This document shows positions 20,169 to 28,058 of a stretch of DNA of 28,058 nt, one piece after another. The stretch is from positions 1-28,058 of the forward strand of contig DASSBJ010000022.1 in assembly GCA_035698885.1 (NCBI GenBank). Reading direction: 5' to 3'. A program made the position numbers and the translations under genes. The stretch is from VRUE01 sp035698885 (GTDB lineage: Bacteria; Actinomycetota; Thermoleophilia; Solirubrobacterales; 70-9). Position 1 is the first letter of the stretch, and each line of letters opens with the position of its first letter. The notes beneath the pieces were generated by a model. That model was not told the origin of the DNA. It worked only from the letters and a program-made list of their open reading frames with translations, and did not search any database.

Positions 20169-21743
20169 GTGGAGAGCGGAACGGCACCGAAAGCCAGCGA
20201 GGCGGTGGACGGCGCCGCCTCCAACGGCGCGGGCGCGGAGCGGATAGAGGTCCTCAACCCGGCGACCGGCGCGACGGTAGGGAGCGTCGCTGTCGACTCG
20301 CCCGGGCGGGTGGCCGAGGTCGTCGCCCGCGTGCGCGCCAACCAGGCCGAGTGGGAGGCGCTCGGCAACGAGGGGCGATACCGCTGGCTCGGGCGGCTGC
20401 GCGACTGGCTGCTCGACAACCAGGAGAGAGTGCTCGACACGATGCAGGCCGAGACCGGCAAGGTGCGCGGCGATACCTCGGCCGAGACGGTCTACCTGAC
20501 CGACCTGATCAACTTCTACGGGACCAAGGCGGCCAAGTTCATCGGCGACGAAACGGTGCGGCCGCACTCGCCCCTCGCCGCCTCGAAAAAGCTGATGGTC
20601 CAGTACCGGCCCTATCCCGTGGTCGGCGTGATCAGCCCGTGGAACTTCCCCCTGGCGCTGGCGCTCGGAGACGCGATCCCCGCCCTCCAGGCGGGTGCGG
20701 CGGTGGTCGTCAAGCCCTCCGAGTTCACGCCCCTGGGCCTGTCCGAGATCGTCGAGGCCTGGAAGCGGGAGATCGGCGGCCCCGACGTGTTCGACTGCGT
20801 GCACGGCACCGGCGAGACGGGCGGCGCCCTGATCGACAACGCCGACTTCATCCAGTTCACCGGCTCGGACCGCACCGGCCGCAGGGTGATGGCACGCGCC
20901 GCCGAGACCCTCACCCCGGTCAGCCTCGAGCTCGGCGGCAAGGACCCGATGATCGTGCTCGACGACGCCGACGTCGACCGCGCCGCCAACGCCGCGACCT
21001 GGGGCGGGATGTTCAACTCCGGCCAGGTCTGCCTCTCGGTCGAGCGGATCTACGTCGAGGAGCCGGTGTACGACGAGTTCGTCTCCAAGCTGACCCGGGA
21101 AGTCGGGGCGCTGCGCCAGGGCGCCGACGGCAAGACGCCCGAAAAGGACGTCGGGGCGATGACCTCGCCCAATCAGCGGGCGGTCGTCGAAGCCCAGGTC
21201 GAGGACGCCGTGGCCAAGGGCGCGAAGGCGCTCACCGGCGGCAGGCCGGTCGAGGGGCCGGGCGATTACTACGAGCCGACCGTGCTCGTCGACGTCGACC
21301 ACTCGATGACGGTGATGCGGGACGAGACCTTCGGCCCGGTCGTCGCCGTGATGAAGGTGCGCGACCAGGAGGAGGCGCTGCGCTTCGCCAACGACACGCG
21401 GTACGGCCTCGCGGCGTCGGTCTTCGGAGAGAAGGAGCGGGCCGAGAAGGTCGGCCGACGGATCGAAGCCGGCGCGGTCAACATCAACGACGTGATCGTC
21501 AACTACGTGCTGATGGACGTGCCGATGGGCGGCTGGAAGGAGTCGGGCATCGGCTTCCGCCATGGCGAGTACGGGATCAAGAAGTACTGCCGCCCCGAGT
21601 CGGTGATCGTCGCCCGCCTCGGCGGCAAGCGCGAGCCGACCTGGTACCCGTACACGAAGTCCCGCCTCGGTCTGATCGCGCGCGCCGCCCGCCTTTTCAA
21701 CGCGCGCGACTGGCGCCGGAGACTCGGCCTGCGCGCCCGCTAG
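20169..21743 (+). CDS. NAD(P)-dependent aldehyde dehydrogenase (succinate-semialdehyde dehydrogenase-like)
   Basis: A 524-residue aldehyde dehydrogenase. Catalytic residues are present: Asn159 in SPWNFP, Lys182 in VVVKPSEFTP, Glu254 in SLELGGKDP and the nucleophile Cys288 in FNSGQVCLSVERIYVEE. The SVERIYVE context and the long basic C-terminal tail resemble the mycobacterial GabD2 group, but the natural aldehyde is uncertain. GTG 20169 is chosen because AAGGGAG (20155-20161) lies 7 nt upstream; a TTG at 20133 lies in the palindrome and has no ribosome site. The gene converges on metG, and the stops share CTAG (21740-21743). A palindrome upstream suggests repressor control, perhaps by an aldehyde or acyl compound. 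Confidence 0.9.
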   Translation: MESGTAPKASEAVDGAASNGAGAERIEVLNPATGATVGSVAVDSPGRVAEVVARVRANQAEWEALGNEGRYRWLGRLRDWLLDNQERVLDTMQAETGKVRGDTSAETVYLTDLINFYGTKAAKFIGDETVRPHSPLAASKKLMVQYRPYPVVGVISPWNFPLALALGDAIPALQAGAAVVVKPSEFTPLGLSEIVEAWKREIGGPDVFDCVHGTGETGGALIDNADFIQFTGSDRTGRRVMARAAETLTPVSLELGGKDPMIVLDDADVDRAANAATWGGMFNSGQVCLSVERIYVEEPVYDEFVSKLTREVGALRQGADGKTPEKDVGAMTSPNQRAVVEAQVEDAVAKGAKALTGGRPVEGPGDYYEPTVLVDVDHSMTVMRDETFGPVVAVMKVRDQEEALRFANDTRYGLAASVFGEKERAEKVGRRIEAGAVNINDVIVNYVLMDVPMGGWKESGIGFRHGEYGIKKYCRPESVIVARLGGKREPTWYPYTKSRLGLIARAARLFNARDWRRRLGLRAR

Positions 21744-23245
21744 GCGGGCGCCTCGATCTTCGGGAACAGCGGCGGGACGCGCTCGACGGGCTGGCCGCCG
21801 GGGCGATCTCCCAGGTCGCTCAGCTCGCGCGAGTCCTCGCCGAGGGCGCCGAGCAGCTGCTCCGCGGTCCGCGGCAGGTAGGGCACGAGCAGCAGGGTCG
21901 TCACCCGCAGGCCCTCGCAGAGGTTGTAGAGGACTTCGTCGAGGCGCTCGGGGTCGGCCTCGTCCTTGGCCAGCTCCCAGGGGCGGGTCTCCTCGACATA
22001 GCGGTTGAGCCGGCGAACGAGCTTCCAGGACTCCTCCAGCGCCTGCGTCAGCTCAGCCCGGTCGAGCAGCTCGCTGAAGCGACCGACGGCGCCTTCGAAG
22101 TCCTCGGCCAGCACGGCGTCGACCTGGGCCGGCGGCACGGTGCCGTCGCGGTAGCGGTCGACCATCGCCAGCACGCGGCTCGCCAGGTTGCCGAAGTCGT
22201 TGGCCAGCTCGGTCTCGTAGCGCGACTCGAAGCCCGCCGTGGAGATCGATCCGTCCTGGCCGAAGCTGACCTCGCGGAAGCAGTAGAAGCGCAGCGCGTC
22301 GGCGCCGAAGCGCTCGATCGCCTCGAACGGGTCGAGCACGTTGCCGAGCGACTTCGACATCTTTTTCTCGCCCATCATCAGGTAGCCGTGGATCGCCATC
22401 CGCCGCGGCGGTTCGAGGTCGGCCGCCCAGAGCAGCGCCGGCCAGATCACGGCGTGGAACTTGAGGATGTCCTTCGCCATCACGTGCAGGTCGGCGGGCC
22501 AGAAGCGCGCGGTCAGGTCCTCGCCCTCGCGGGCGAAGCCGAGCGCGGTGACGTAGTTGAGCAGCGCGTCGAACCACACGTACATGCGCTGCCCCGGGTC
22601 CCAGGGAAGCCGCATCCCCCACTTCAGCTTCGGCCGCGAGAGCGAGACGTCCTCGAGCCCGCCCTTGATGAACGAGACCGCCTCGTTGCGGCGGAACTCG
22701 GGCACGACGAAGTCCGGGCGCTCCTCGTAGAGGCCTTCGAGCTGCGCCTGGAAGGCGGAGAGGCGGAAGAACCAGTTCTCCTCGCGCTCCTGCTCCAGCC
22801 CGATCTCGTGGATCGGACAGGTCTGGCCGGGGCCGAGCTCGCGCTCCGTTTTGAAGTCGGCGCAGCGCGGGCAGTACCAGCCCTCGTAGGTGCCCTTGCT
22901 CACCCAGCCGTTGTCGTAGACGCGCTGCATGATCTCGGCGACCCGCTCGCCGTGGCGGGGGTCGGAGGTGCGGATGAAGAAGTCGTTGCTGGCGTCGATG
23001 ATCGGCATCAGCGCTTCGAACTTGGCCGCGTTGCGGTCAGCCAGCTCCTGCGGGGTCACCCCCTCGCGCTCCGCCGCCGTCTCGATCGGCTCGCCGTGCT
23101 CGTCGGTGCCGGTGAGGAAGAAGACGTCCTCGCCGCGCTGGCGCATGTGCCGCGCCAGCACATCGGCCGCCATCGTCGAGTAGGCGTGGCCCAGGTGCGG
23201 CTCGGCGTTGACGTAGTAGATCGGCGTGGTGACGTAGTAGCTCAT
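21740..23245 (-). CDS. metG: Methionyl-tRNA synthetase
   Basis: A 501-residue class I synthetase that charges tRNA-Met. It has the HIGH-type HLGH (17-20), the KMSKS loop at 295-299 and an anticodon-binding helical domain after about residue 350. The zinc knuckle is Cys125-Cys128 and Cys143-His146, a single set. It lacks the C-terminal EMAP II-like tRNA-binding domain of longer forms. The ATG at 23245 overlaps the rsmI stop (ATGA), so rsmI and metG are coupled, in the order ROK kinase, rsmI, metG. Confidence 0.97.
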   Translation of the reverse strand: MSYYVTTPIYYVNAEPHLGHAYSTMAADVLARHMRQRGEDVFFLTGTDEHGEPIETAAEREGVTPQELADRNAAKFEALMPIIDASNDFFIRTSDPRHGERVAEIMQRVYDNGWVSKGTYEGWYCPRCADFKTERELGPGQTCPIHEIGLEQEREENWFFRLSAFQAQLEGLYEERPDFVVPEFRRNEAVSFIKGGLEDVSLSRPKLKWGMRLPWDPGQRMYVWFDALLNYVTALGFAREGEDLTARFWPADLHVMAKDILKFHAVIWPALLWAADLEPPRRMAIHGYLMMGEKKMSKSLGNVLDPFEAIERFGADALRFYCFREVSFGQDGSISTAGFESRYETELANDFGNLASRVLAMVDRYRDGTVPPAQVDAVLAEDFEGAVGRFSELLDRAELTQALEESWKLVRRLNRYVEETRPWELAKDEADPERLDEVLYNLCEGLRVTTLLLVPYLPRTAEQLLGALGEDSRELSDLGDRPGGQPVERVPPLFPKIEAPA

Positions 23246-24069
23246 CTTCTCGGCTCTCTTCCGGTCAGCGCACGGTATAGGTCGTTGGCGCGGGTGCCGG
23301 TGAGGGCGGCGACGACGCTGGCGGCGGCGCGCGGACGGGCGCCGGACTGGACGAGGTGGCGCAGCGCGTCGACGGCGAAGGCGACGTCCTGGTCGTGGTC
23401 GTCGGAGGACGCGGGGGCGATCGCCAGCACGATCTCGCCCTTCACGTCGCCGCGGAAGCGGCGCGCCAGCTCGGCCAGCGTGCCGCGCGCGACCTCCTCG
23501 TGCATCTTGGTCAGCTCGCGGACGACGGCGGCCGGACGGTCGGGGGCGATCGCCGCCAGCGCCGCCAGCGAGTCGCCGATCCGGCGCGGCGACTCGAAGG
23601 CGACGACGGTCTCGGTCGAGCGCAGCACCCGCTCCATCTCACCGGAGCGCTTCGGCAGGAAACCCTCGAAGCGCCAGCGGTCGGTCGGCAGGCCGGAGGC
23701 GACGAGCGCCGCGGGCACCACCGACGGGCCAGGCAGCACGGTGACCTCGAGGCTGCGCTCGATGCAGCGGCGGATCAGGCGGAAGCCGGGATCGGAGATC
23801 GCCGGCATGCCGGCGTCGGAGACCAGCGCGACGACGTCGCCGCGTTCGATCCGCTGCGCCAGCTCGACCGCGCGCGGCGCTTCGTTGCCCTCGTGGATCG
23901 AGATCAGCGGCGGCGCCGGTCGGATGCCGAGCTTGTCGAGCAGGCCGCCGGTGCGCCGGGTGTCCTCGCAGGCGACGTAGTCGGCGGCGACGAGGGCGTC
24001 GCGGACGCGAATCGTGATGTCGTCGAGGTTGCCGATCGGGGTCGGGCAGACGATCAGCGACCCCGGCAT
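23242..24069 (-). CDS. rsmI: 16S rRNA (cytidine-1402-2'-O)-methyltransferase
   Basis: A 275-residue SAM-dependent methyltransferase of the RsmI family, which modifies C1402 in the ribosomal decoding centre. The opening LIVCPTPIGNLDDITIRVRD, ACEDTRRTGGLLDKLGI, VSDAGMPAISDPGFRLIR, VLPGPSVVPAALVASGLPTD and FEGFLPKR are all family signatures. The C-terminal part is Ala/Arg-rich. The start shares one base with the stop of the upstream ROK gene (TGATG), and the stop overlaps the metG start. Linkage of rsmI and metG in actinobacteria is common. Confidence 0.96.
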   Translation of the reverse strand: MPGSLIVCPTPIGNLDDITIRVRDALVAADYVACEDTRRTGGLLDKLGIRPAPPLISIHEGNEAPRAVELAQRIERGDVVALVSDAGMPAISDPGFRLIRRCIERSLEVTVLPGPSVVPAALVASGLPTDRWRFEGFLPKRSGEMERVLRSTETVVAFESPRRIGDSLAALAAIAPDRPAAVVRELTKMHEEVARGTLAELARRFRGDVKGEIVLAIAPASSDDHDQDVAFAVDALRHLVQSGARPRAAASVVAALTGTRANDLYRALTGREPRR

Positions 24070-25031
24070 CAGCTCGCCTTCTCGAGTTCGATCCGGGCGA
24101 GGGCGGCGGCGCCGATCATGCCCGCGTCCGCGCCCAGCTCGGCGGCGACGACCGGCGTGCGGTTCATCGGCCGCAGCGCCCGCGCCTCGAGCTCGCGCCG
24201 CGCCGGGTCGAGCAGCAGGTCGCCCGCGGCGATCACGCCGCCGCCGATGACGATGACTTCCGGCTCGAAGATGTTGGCGAAGCTGGCGAGGGCGACGCCG
24301 AGCCGGGTGCCGATCAGCTCGAAGACGCCGACCGCGACCTCGTCGCCGCTCTGGGCGGCGAGCGTCACCGCCCTGCCGTCGATCGACTCGCCTTCGCCGT
24401 GCAGCAGGCCGAGCGCCGACTCGGGGCTTCTTTCGGCTGCCGCCAGGCCTTCGCGCCCCAGCGCGGTGCCCGAGGCCAGCGCCTCGACGCAGCCGTGGTT
24501 GGGGCAGTTGCCCTGGCAGGGCGGCCCGTCCATCTGGATCACCACGTGGCCGAGCTCGGCGCCGGCGCCGGTCGACCCGCGGTAGATCTCACCACCGAGG
24601 ATCAGGCCGCCGCCGATCCCCGTGCCGATCGTCAGCATGATCGCGTTCCGCGTGCCGCGGGCGGCGCCGAACTGGTGCTCGGCGAGCGCCGCGACGTTGG
24701 CGTCGTTGTCGACGAAGGCCGGCAGGCCGGTCCGTTCGAACACCAGGTCGCGGATCGGCAGGTCGACGATCGGCAGGTTGACGGCGGCGAGGGCGAGGCC
24801 CTTCTCATGGTCGATCGTCGCCGGGATGCCCATGCCGACCGCCTTCACCCCCGGGCGCTCGGCGCGCGCCGCCTCGACCTCGCGCACCAGCAGCTCGACC
24901 AGCTCCTCCTCGCTCTCCCCGGCGGAGCGCTCGCGGCTCTCCCAGACGGTCTTCGAGTCGCCGTCGAGCACCCCGAGCAGCAGCTTCGTGCCGCCGAGGT
25001 CTACACCTATCGCTTCCGGCGGAATCGCCAT
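24069..25031 (-). CDS. ROK-family glucokinase
   Basis: A 320-residue sugar kinase of the ROK family, probably phosphorylating glucose. It has the ATP-binding motif VDLGGTK (10-16), a catalytic Asp in FVDNDANVAALAE, TIGTGIGGGLILGG, GHVVIQMDGPP and the zinc-binding segment CQGNCPNHGCVEALASG. That segment is the longer spacing seen in actinobacterial glucokinases instead of CGCGNxGC. There is no N-terminal DNA-binding domain, so it is a kinase and not a repressor. ATG 25031 gives the usual family N-terminus; an ATG at 25049 would add six residues but overlap the divergent LCP gene start. Confidence 0.9.
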   Translation of the reverse strand: MAIPPEAIGVDLGGTKLLLGVLDGDSKTVWESRERSAGESEEELVELLVREVEAARAERPGVKAVGMGIPATIDHEKGLALAAVNLPIVDLPIRDLVFERTGLPAFVDNDANVAALAEHQFGAARGTRNAIMLTIGTGIGGGLILGGEIYRGSTGAGAELGHVVIQMDGPPCQGNCPNHGCVEALASGTALGREGLAAAERSPESALGLLHGEGESIDGRAVTLAAQSGDEVAVGVFELIGTRLGVALASFANIFEPEVIVIGGGVIAAGDLLLDPARRELEARALRPMNRTPVVAAELGADAGMIGAAALARIELEKAS

Positions 25032-25047
25032 GATGCCGGAGTCTTTC

Positions 25048-26277
25048 ATGGGCAACGACGAGGAGCAGCGGCCGCAGGGTCCGCCCGATTACAAGGTCTA
25101 CCGCGCCCGGCGGGGGCTGTGGTCGCGCCTGCGCAAGCCCGACCTCTCGGGCCTGCGCGAACGCGATTGGAGGGCGCCGAAGCTGCCCGGCCGCCCCGGC
25201 GGGCCCAAGCGCGAGCGCGGCCCACGCGCCCCGCGCCCGGCGCTGCGCCGGGCGCTCAAATGGATCGGCATCGCGGCGCTCGGCTGGATCCTGCTCAGCT
25301 TCCTCGCCTTCGCGATCTCCGCCCAGATCCAGTCCTTCAAGCTCTCCGGCGAAGCGAAGTCGAAGCTGCACGGCAACCCCTTCCTGCTGCCCAGCGCGCA
25401 GACGATCCTCGTGCTCGGCACCGACGCGCGGCCGCCAGACACCAAGGAGCCGGGCGCCCCCCATAGGCAGAAGTGCTTCGATCAGCAGTCGCACGGCGAC
25501 GCCCCGCACGACGGCTGCGAAGCCGGTGAATACCGCGCCGACACGCTGATGCTGATCCGCGCCGGCGGCGGCGCCTTCCGCAAACTCTCGATCCCGCGCG
25601 ACAGCTACGCGGAAATCCCCGGCCAGAGCCCGCAGAAGATCAACGCCGCCTACGCCTTCGGCGGCGCCGCGGCGCAGATCGAAGCGGTCGAAGACTTCCT
25701 CGGCGTCGAAGTCGACCACGTCGCGATCGTCGACTTCACCGGCTTCGAAGACCTGATCGACGCGGTCGGCGGGGTCAAGGTCGACGTCCCGCACAAGATC
25801 TGCGCCGACATCTCGGGCGGCGCCGGCGGCGGCCAGGGCGGTTTCACGCTGCGGCTCGGCAAGGGCGAGAACACGCTCGACGGCGAAGAGGCGCTGATCT
25901 ACTCGCGGATCCGCGAGCCGAGCGAATGCCCGGGGCCCGGCAGGAGCGCCTACACGCTCGGCTACAGCGACTTCGATCGCGAGGCCGCCCAGCAGGCGGT
26001 GATCGCCGGCATCAAGGACCGCCTCACCGACCCGCTGCGCCTCCCCTACAACTTCGTCCACGGCCCGATCATCGGCTGGGACGCGCCCAAGGCCTTCGTC
26101 AGCGACATGGGCTTCTTCACGATGCCGCAGCTGATCCTGTCGGCGGCGATCGGCGGCGAAGGCAAGGAGGACGTGCTCTGCTCGGGGTCGAACTCCGGCT
26201 GCTCGCCGGGCCCCGGCGGGTCGGTCGAAGTGCCGGACAGCGAGCGACGCCGGGCCGTGAAGAAGTTGATCGGGTGA
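25048..26277 (+). CDS. LytR-CpsA-Psr (LCP) family cell-wall ligase
   Basis: A 409-residue protein with a basic, Pro/Arg-rich cytoplasmic N-terminus (1-68), one membrane helix (about 69-92) and an outside LCP domain. LCP enzymes transfer polymer chains such as teichoic acid or arabinogalactan from lipid carriers to peptidoglycan. Core motifs are ILVLGTDAR (120-128), RADTLMLIRA (163-172), FRKLSIPRDSYAEI (177-190) and DFDREAAQQAVI (308-319). An insertion at 131-160 before the RADTL motif carries Cys143 and Cys157, and a further Cys pair lies near the end (378, 385). The start is set by GGAG (25038-25041) 6 nt upstream of ATG 25048. It is divergent from the ROK gene by 16 bp. Confidence 0.92.
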   Translation: MGNDEEQRPQGPPDYKVYRARRGLWSRLRKPDLSGLRERDWRAPKLPGRPGGPKRERGPRAPRPALRRALKWIGIAALGWILLSFLAFAISAQIQSFKLSGEAKSKLHGNPFLLPSAQTILVLGTDARPPDTKEPGAPHRQKCFDQQSHGDAPHDGCEAGEYRADTLMLIRAGGGAFRKLSIPRDSYAEIPGQSPQKINAAYAFGGAAAQIEAVEDFLGVEVDHVAIVDFTGFEDLIDAVGGVKVDVPHKICADISGGAGGGQGGFTLRLGKGENTLDGEEALIYSRIREPSECPGPGRSAYTLGYSDFDREAAQQAVIAGIKDRLTDPLRLPYNFVHGPIIGWDAPKAFVSDMGFFTMPQLILSAAIGGEGKEDVLCSGSNSGCSPGPGGSVEVPDSERRRAVKKLIG

Positions 26278-26304
26278 GGCGACCCATCCGCCCCTCCCGG
26301 CCGT

Positions 26305-26622
26305 CTAGTCGGCCTTGGCGGCTGGCTTCGGGGCGTCGGAGGTTGAGCTCGAAGACTTCGAGTCGGACGAGGGCTTGGAGTCTGACGAGTCCTTGGAGGT
26401 CCCCGACGATTCGCTGTCTGAAGAGCTTCCGTTGGCGCCGGTCTTCTTCTTCGCGTAGTCGGTGTTGTGGAAGCCGGAGCCCTTGAAGTGGATCGCCACG
26501 GGGTGCAGGACGCGCTCGGCCGCGGCGCCGCACTCCTGGCACTCGGTCAGCGCCTCGTCGCTCATCCGCTGGATCACGTCGAAGACGTGGCCGTTGGCGC
26601 ACTTGTACTCGTAGATGGGCAT
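26305..26622 (-). CDS. FmdB-family zinc-ribbon protein with a low-complexity tail
   Basis: A 105-residue protein of the FmdB putative regulatory family. The N-terminus MPIYEYKCANGHVFDVIQRM and CQECGAAAERVL form the zinc ribbon. The first knuckle is Cys8-x3-His12 in place of the usual CxxC, and the second is Cys28/Cys31. After residue 58 the protein becomes a Ser/Asp/Lys-rich repeat-like tail, probably disordered. Family members accompany formamide or methanol metabolism in some species, but the function is generally unknown. Its ATG faces the glycyl-tRNA synthetase gene across 37 bp. Confidence 0.88.
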   Translation of the reverse strand: MPIYEYKCANGHVFDVIQRMSDEALTECQECGAAAERVLHPVAIHFKGSGFHNTDYAKKKTGANGSSSDSESSGTSKDSSDSKPSSDSKSSSSTSDAPKPAAKAD

Positions 26623-26633
26623 GAGGCCGGGCG

Positions 26634-26653
26634 ATTATCGCAGCCGCTACGGT
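26634..26653. promoter_or_regulatory. Divergent -10 boxes for fmdB and glyS
   Basis: On the plus strand TACGGT (26648-26653) lies exactly 6 nt before the ATG at 26660, as expected of a leaderless transcript. On the minus strand GATAAT (26639-26634) lies 11 nt before the fmdB ATG at 26622. This helps decide the glyS start over a GTG or ATG inside the gap. Confidence 0.45.
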
Positions 26654-26659
26654 TCCGCA

Positions 26660-28051
26660 ATGGCTGACGCGGCGCAGGCGAGCGGGACCGAGACGACGAT
26701 GGAGGAGATCGTCGCGCTGTGCAAGCGGCGCGGCTTTGTCTTCCCGTCGTCTGAGATCTACGGCGGTCTCGGCTCGACCTACGACTACGGCCACTACGGC
26801 GTGCTGCTGAAGAACAACGTAAAGGCCGAGTGGTGGCGGGCGATGCTGCAGGACCGCGACGACATCGTCGCGCTCGACTCGGCGATCCTCCAGCACCCGC
26901 GGGTCTGGGAGGCCTCGGGCCACCTCGAGGGCTTCACCGACCCGCTCGTCCAGTGCCTCGGCAAGTGCAAGAAGCGCTGGCGCGAGGATCACCTGCGCGA
27001 GGCGGTCGAGGCCGAGGGCGGCGACCCGGATTCGGAGCTGCGCTGCCCGGAGTGCGGCGGCGAGCTGAGCGAGCCGCGCCAGTTCAACCTGATGTTCGAG
27101 ACCCACGTCGGCCCGGTCGCCGGCGAGGGCTCGGAGGTCTACCTGCGGCCGGAGACCGCGCAGGGCATCTTCATCAACTTCAAGAACGTGCTCGGCTTCG
27201 CCCGCAAGAAGCCGCCGTTCGGCATCGCCCAGATCGGCAAGTCGTTCCGCAACGAGATCACGCCGGGCAACTTCATCTTCCGCACGCGCGAGTTCGAGCA
27301 GATGGAGATGGAGTTCTTCGTGCCGCCGGCCGAAGCCGAGAAGTGGCACCGGGCCTGGATGGAGGAGCGCGAGCGCTGGTACACCGAGCTCGGCATCAGG
27401 CCGGCGATGCTGCGCGTCCGGGCCCACGGCGCCGACGAGCTCTCCCACTACTCGTCGGCGACCAGCGACATCGAGTACCTGTTCCCGATCGGCTGGTCGG
27501 AGCTCGAGGGGGTCGCCAACCGCGGCGACTTCGACCTCAGCCAGCACGCCGAGTTCAGCGGCGAGAAGCTCGAGTACTTCGACCAGCAGACGAAAGAGCG
27601 CTACGTGCCGCACGTGATCGAGCCGGCCGCCGGCGCCGACCGGGCGACGCTCGCCTTTCTCGTCGACTCCTACGAGGTCGAGGAGGTCGAGGGCCGCGAG
27701 CGCACGGTGCTGCGACTCCACCCGCGGCTGGCCCCGGTCAAGGCGGCCGTACTGCCGCTCGTCTCCAAGGACGGCCTGGCGGAGAAGGCGCGCGAAGTGT
27801 TCGAGCAGGTCAAAAGCCGCCGGGTCCCCGCCGAGTTCGACGAGGGCGGCTCGATCGGCAAGCGCTACCGCCGCCAGGACGAGATCGGCACCCCCTGGGG
27901 AATCACCGTCGACCACCAGACGATGGAGGACGACACCGTGACCCTGCGCGACCGCGACTCCCTCGAGCAGACCAGGGTCCCGATCGAGGGCCTCGCCGAC
28001 GACCTGGCGACCCGCCTCTCCCAGCCCTGGCAGAGCCCGAAGCCGGGCTAG
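26660..28051 (+). CDS. glyS: Glycyl-tRNA synthetase (single-chain, alpha2 type)
   Basis: A 463-residue class II synthetase of the homodimeric type. It has the N-terminal EEIVALCKRRGFVFPSSEIY followed by GGLGSTYDYGHYG, motif 2 region GKSFRNEITPGNFIFRTREF followed by EQMEMEFF, and the motif 3 region IEPAAGADRATLAFL, then the anticodon-binding domain (about 360-455). An insertion has two Cys pairs, CLGKC and CPECG, which may bind zinc. ATG 26660 is preferred to an ATG 45 nt upstream because the TACGGT -10 box lies 6 nt before it. The gene ends just inside the right edge. Confidence 0.96.
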   Translation: MADAAQASGTETTMEEIVALCKRRGFVFPSSEIYGGLGSTYDYGHYGVLLKNNVKAEWWRAMLQDRDDIVALDSAILQHPRVWEASGHLEGFTDPLVQCLGKCKKRWREDHLREAVEAEGGDPDSELRCPECGGELSEPRQFNLMFETHVGPVAGEGSEVYLRPETAQGIFINFKNVLGFARKKPPFGIAQIGKSFRNEITPGNFIFRTREFEQMEMEFFVPPAEAEKWHRAWMEERERWYTELGIRPAMLRVRAHGADELSHYSSATSDIEYLFPIGWSELEGVANRGDFDLSQHAEFSGEKLEYFDQQTKERYVPHVIEPAAGADRATLAFLVDSYEVEEVEGRERTVLRLHPRLAPVKAAVLPLVSKDGLAEKAREVFEQVKSRRVPAEFDEGGSIGKRYRRQDEIGTPWGITVDHQTMEDDTVTLRDRDSLEQTRVPIEGLADDLATRLSQPWQSPKPG

Positions 28052-28058
28052 AGTAACC

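Noticed and set aside
20351..23980. A 1209-codon plus-strand frame across the aldehyde dehydrogenase, metG and rsmI
   Set aside because: It is out of frame with, or antisense to, three certain enzymes and shows no motifs of its own.
26299..26314. Hairpin GGCCG-TCTAGT-CGGCC at the convergent end of the LCP and fmdB genes, considered as a terminator
   Set aside because: The stem is short, contains the fmdB stop codon and has no T run on either strand.

Overview
The window is high-GC bacterial DNA, densely packed with genes on both strands. The best fit is an actinobacterium of the Thermoleophilia / Solirubrobacterales type. The reasons are an actinobacterial-type integration host factor (mIHF), YrbE-type permeases with an Mkl-like ATPase, many GTG and TTG starts, frequent 1-4 nt start/stop overlaps, and -10 boxes (TANNNT) about 6 nt before several ATG codons, which suggests leaderless mRNAs. 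The taxon is an inference from gene content. I saw no rRNA, tRNA, CRISPR array, prophage or insertion sequence.

Layout. 1-1324 (-): a TauE/SafE anion exporter and a downstream Rrf2-family regulator that runs off the left edge. 1402-4043 (+): a ThiZ-ThiX-ThiY-like ABC importer for a thiamine pyrimidine precursor. 4040-6367 (-): a PAS-GAF-GGDEF-EAL cyclic-di-GMP enzyme. 6411-8715 (-): three genes joined by GTGA overlaps, namely a GNAT-fold acyltransferase, an 88-residue one-helix membrane protein that is easily missed, and an AlkA-like DNA glycosylase. 8741-9997 (+): an alpha-oxoamine synthase resembling serine palmitoyltransferase, divergent from the GNAT gene across a 25-bp gap. 10263-11625 (+): mIHF behind a clear promoter, then two unrecognised proteins. 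11659-18136 (-): six tightly joined genes: two YrbE/MlaE permeases, an Mkl/MlaF-like ATPase, an MMPL/RND exporter, a thioredoxin-fold protein and a B3/B4-domain protein. 18306-21743 (+): a lipoprotein, a PQQ-type sugar dehydrogenase-like lipoprotein and an aldehyde dehydrogenase behind a 16-bp palindrome. 21740-25031 (-): metG, rsmI and a ROK glucokinase. 25048-26277 (+): an LCP cell-wall ligase. 26305-26622 (-): an FmdB zinc-ribbon protein. 26660-28051 (+): glycyl-tRNA synthetase.

How the genes may work together. The two most interesting regions both concern the cell envelope. The serine palmitoyltransferase-like enzyme and the divergent GNAT protein match the first condensing step and the acyl-transfer step of the bacterial ceramide pathway, so this organism may make sphingolipids. 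The six-gene operon has the membrane core of an Mce-type lipid transporter but no MCE substrate-binding protein; an MMPL exporter and a thiol-redox-like protein occupy that place. Within the MMPL gene, a roughly 126-bp in-frame palindromic element lies exactly in the linker between the two membrane halves and resembles a REPIN-like repeat. The remaining genes are mostly housekeeping functions: translation, 16S rRNA methylation, sugar phosphorylation, DNA repair and wall assembly.
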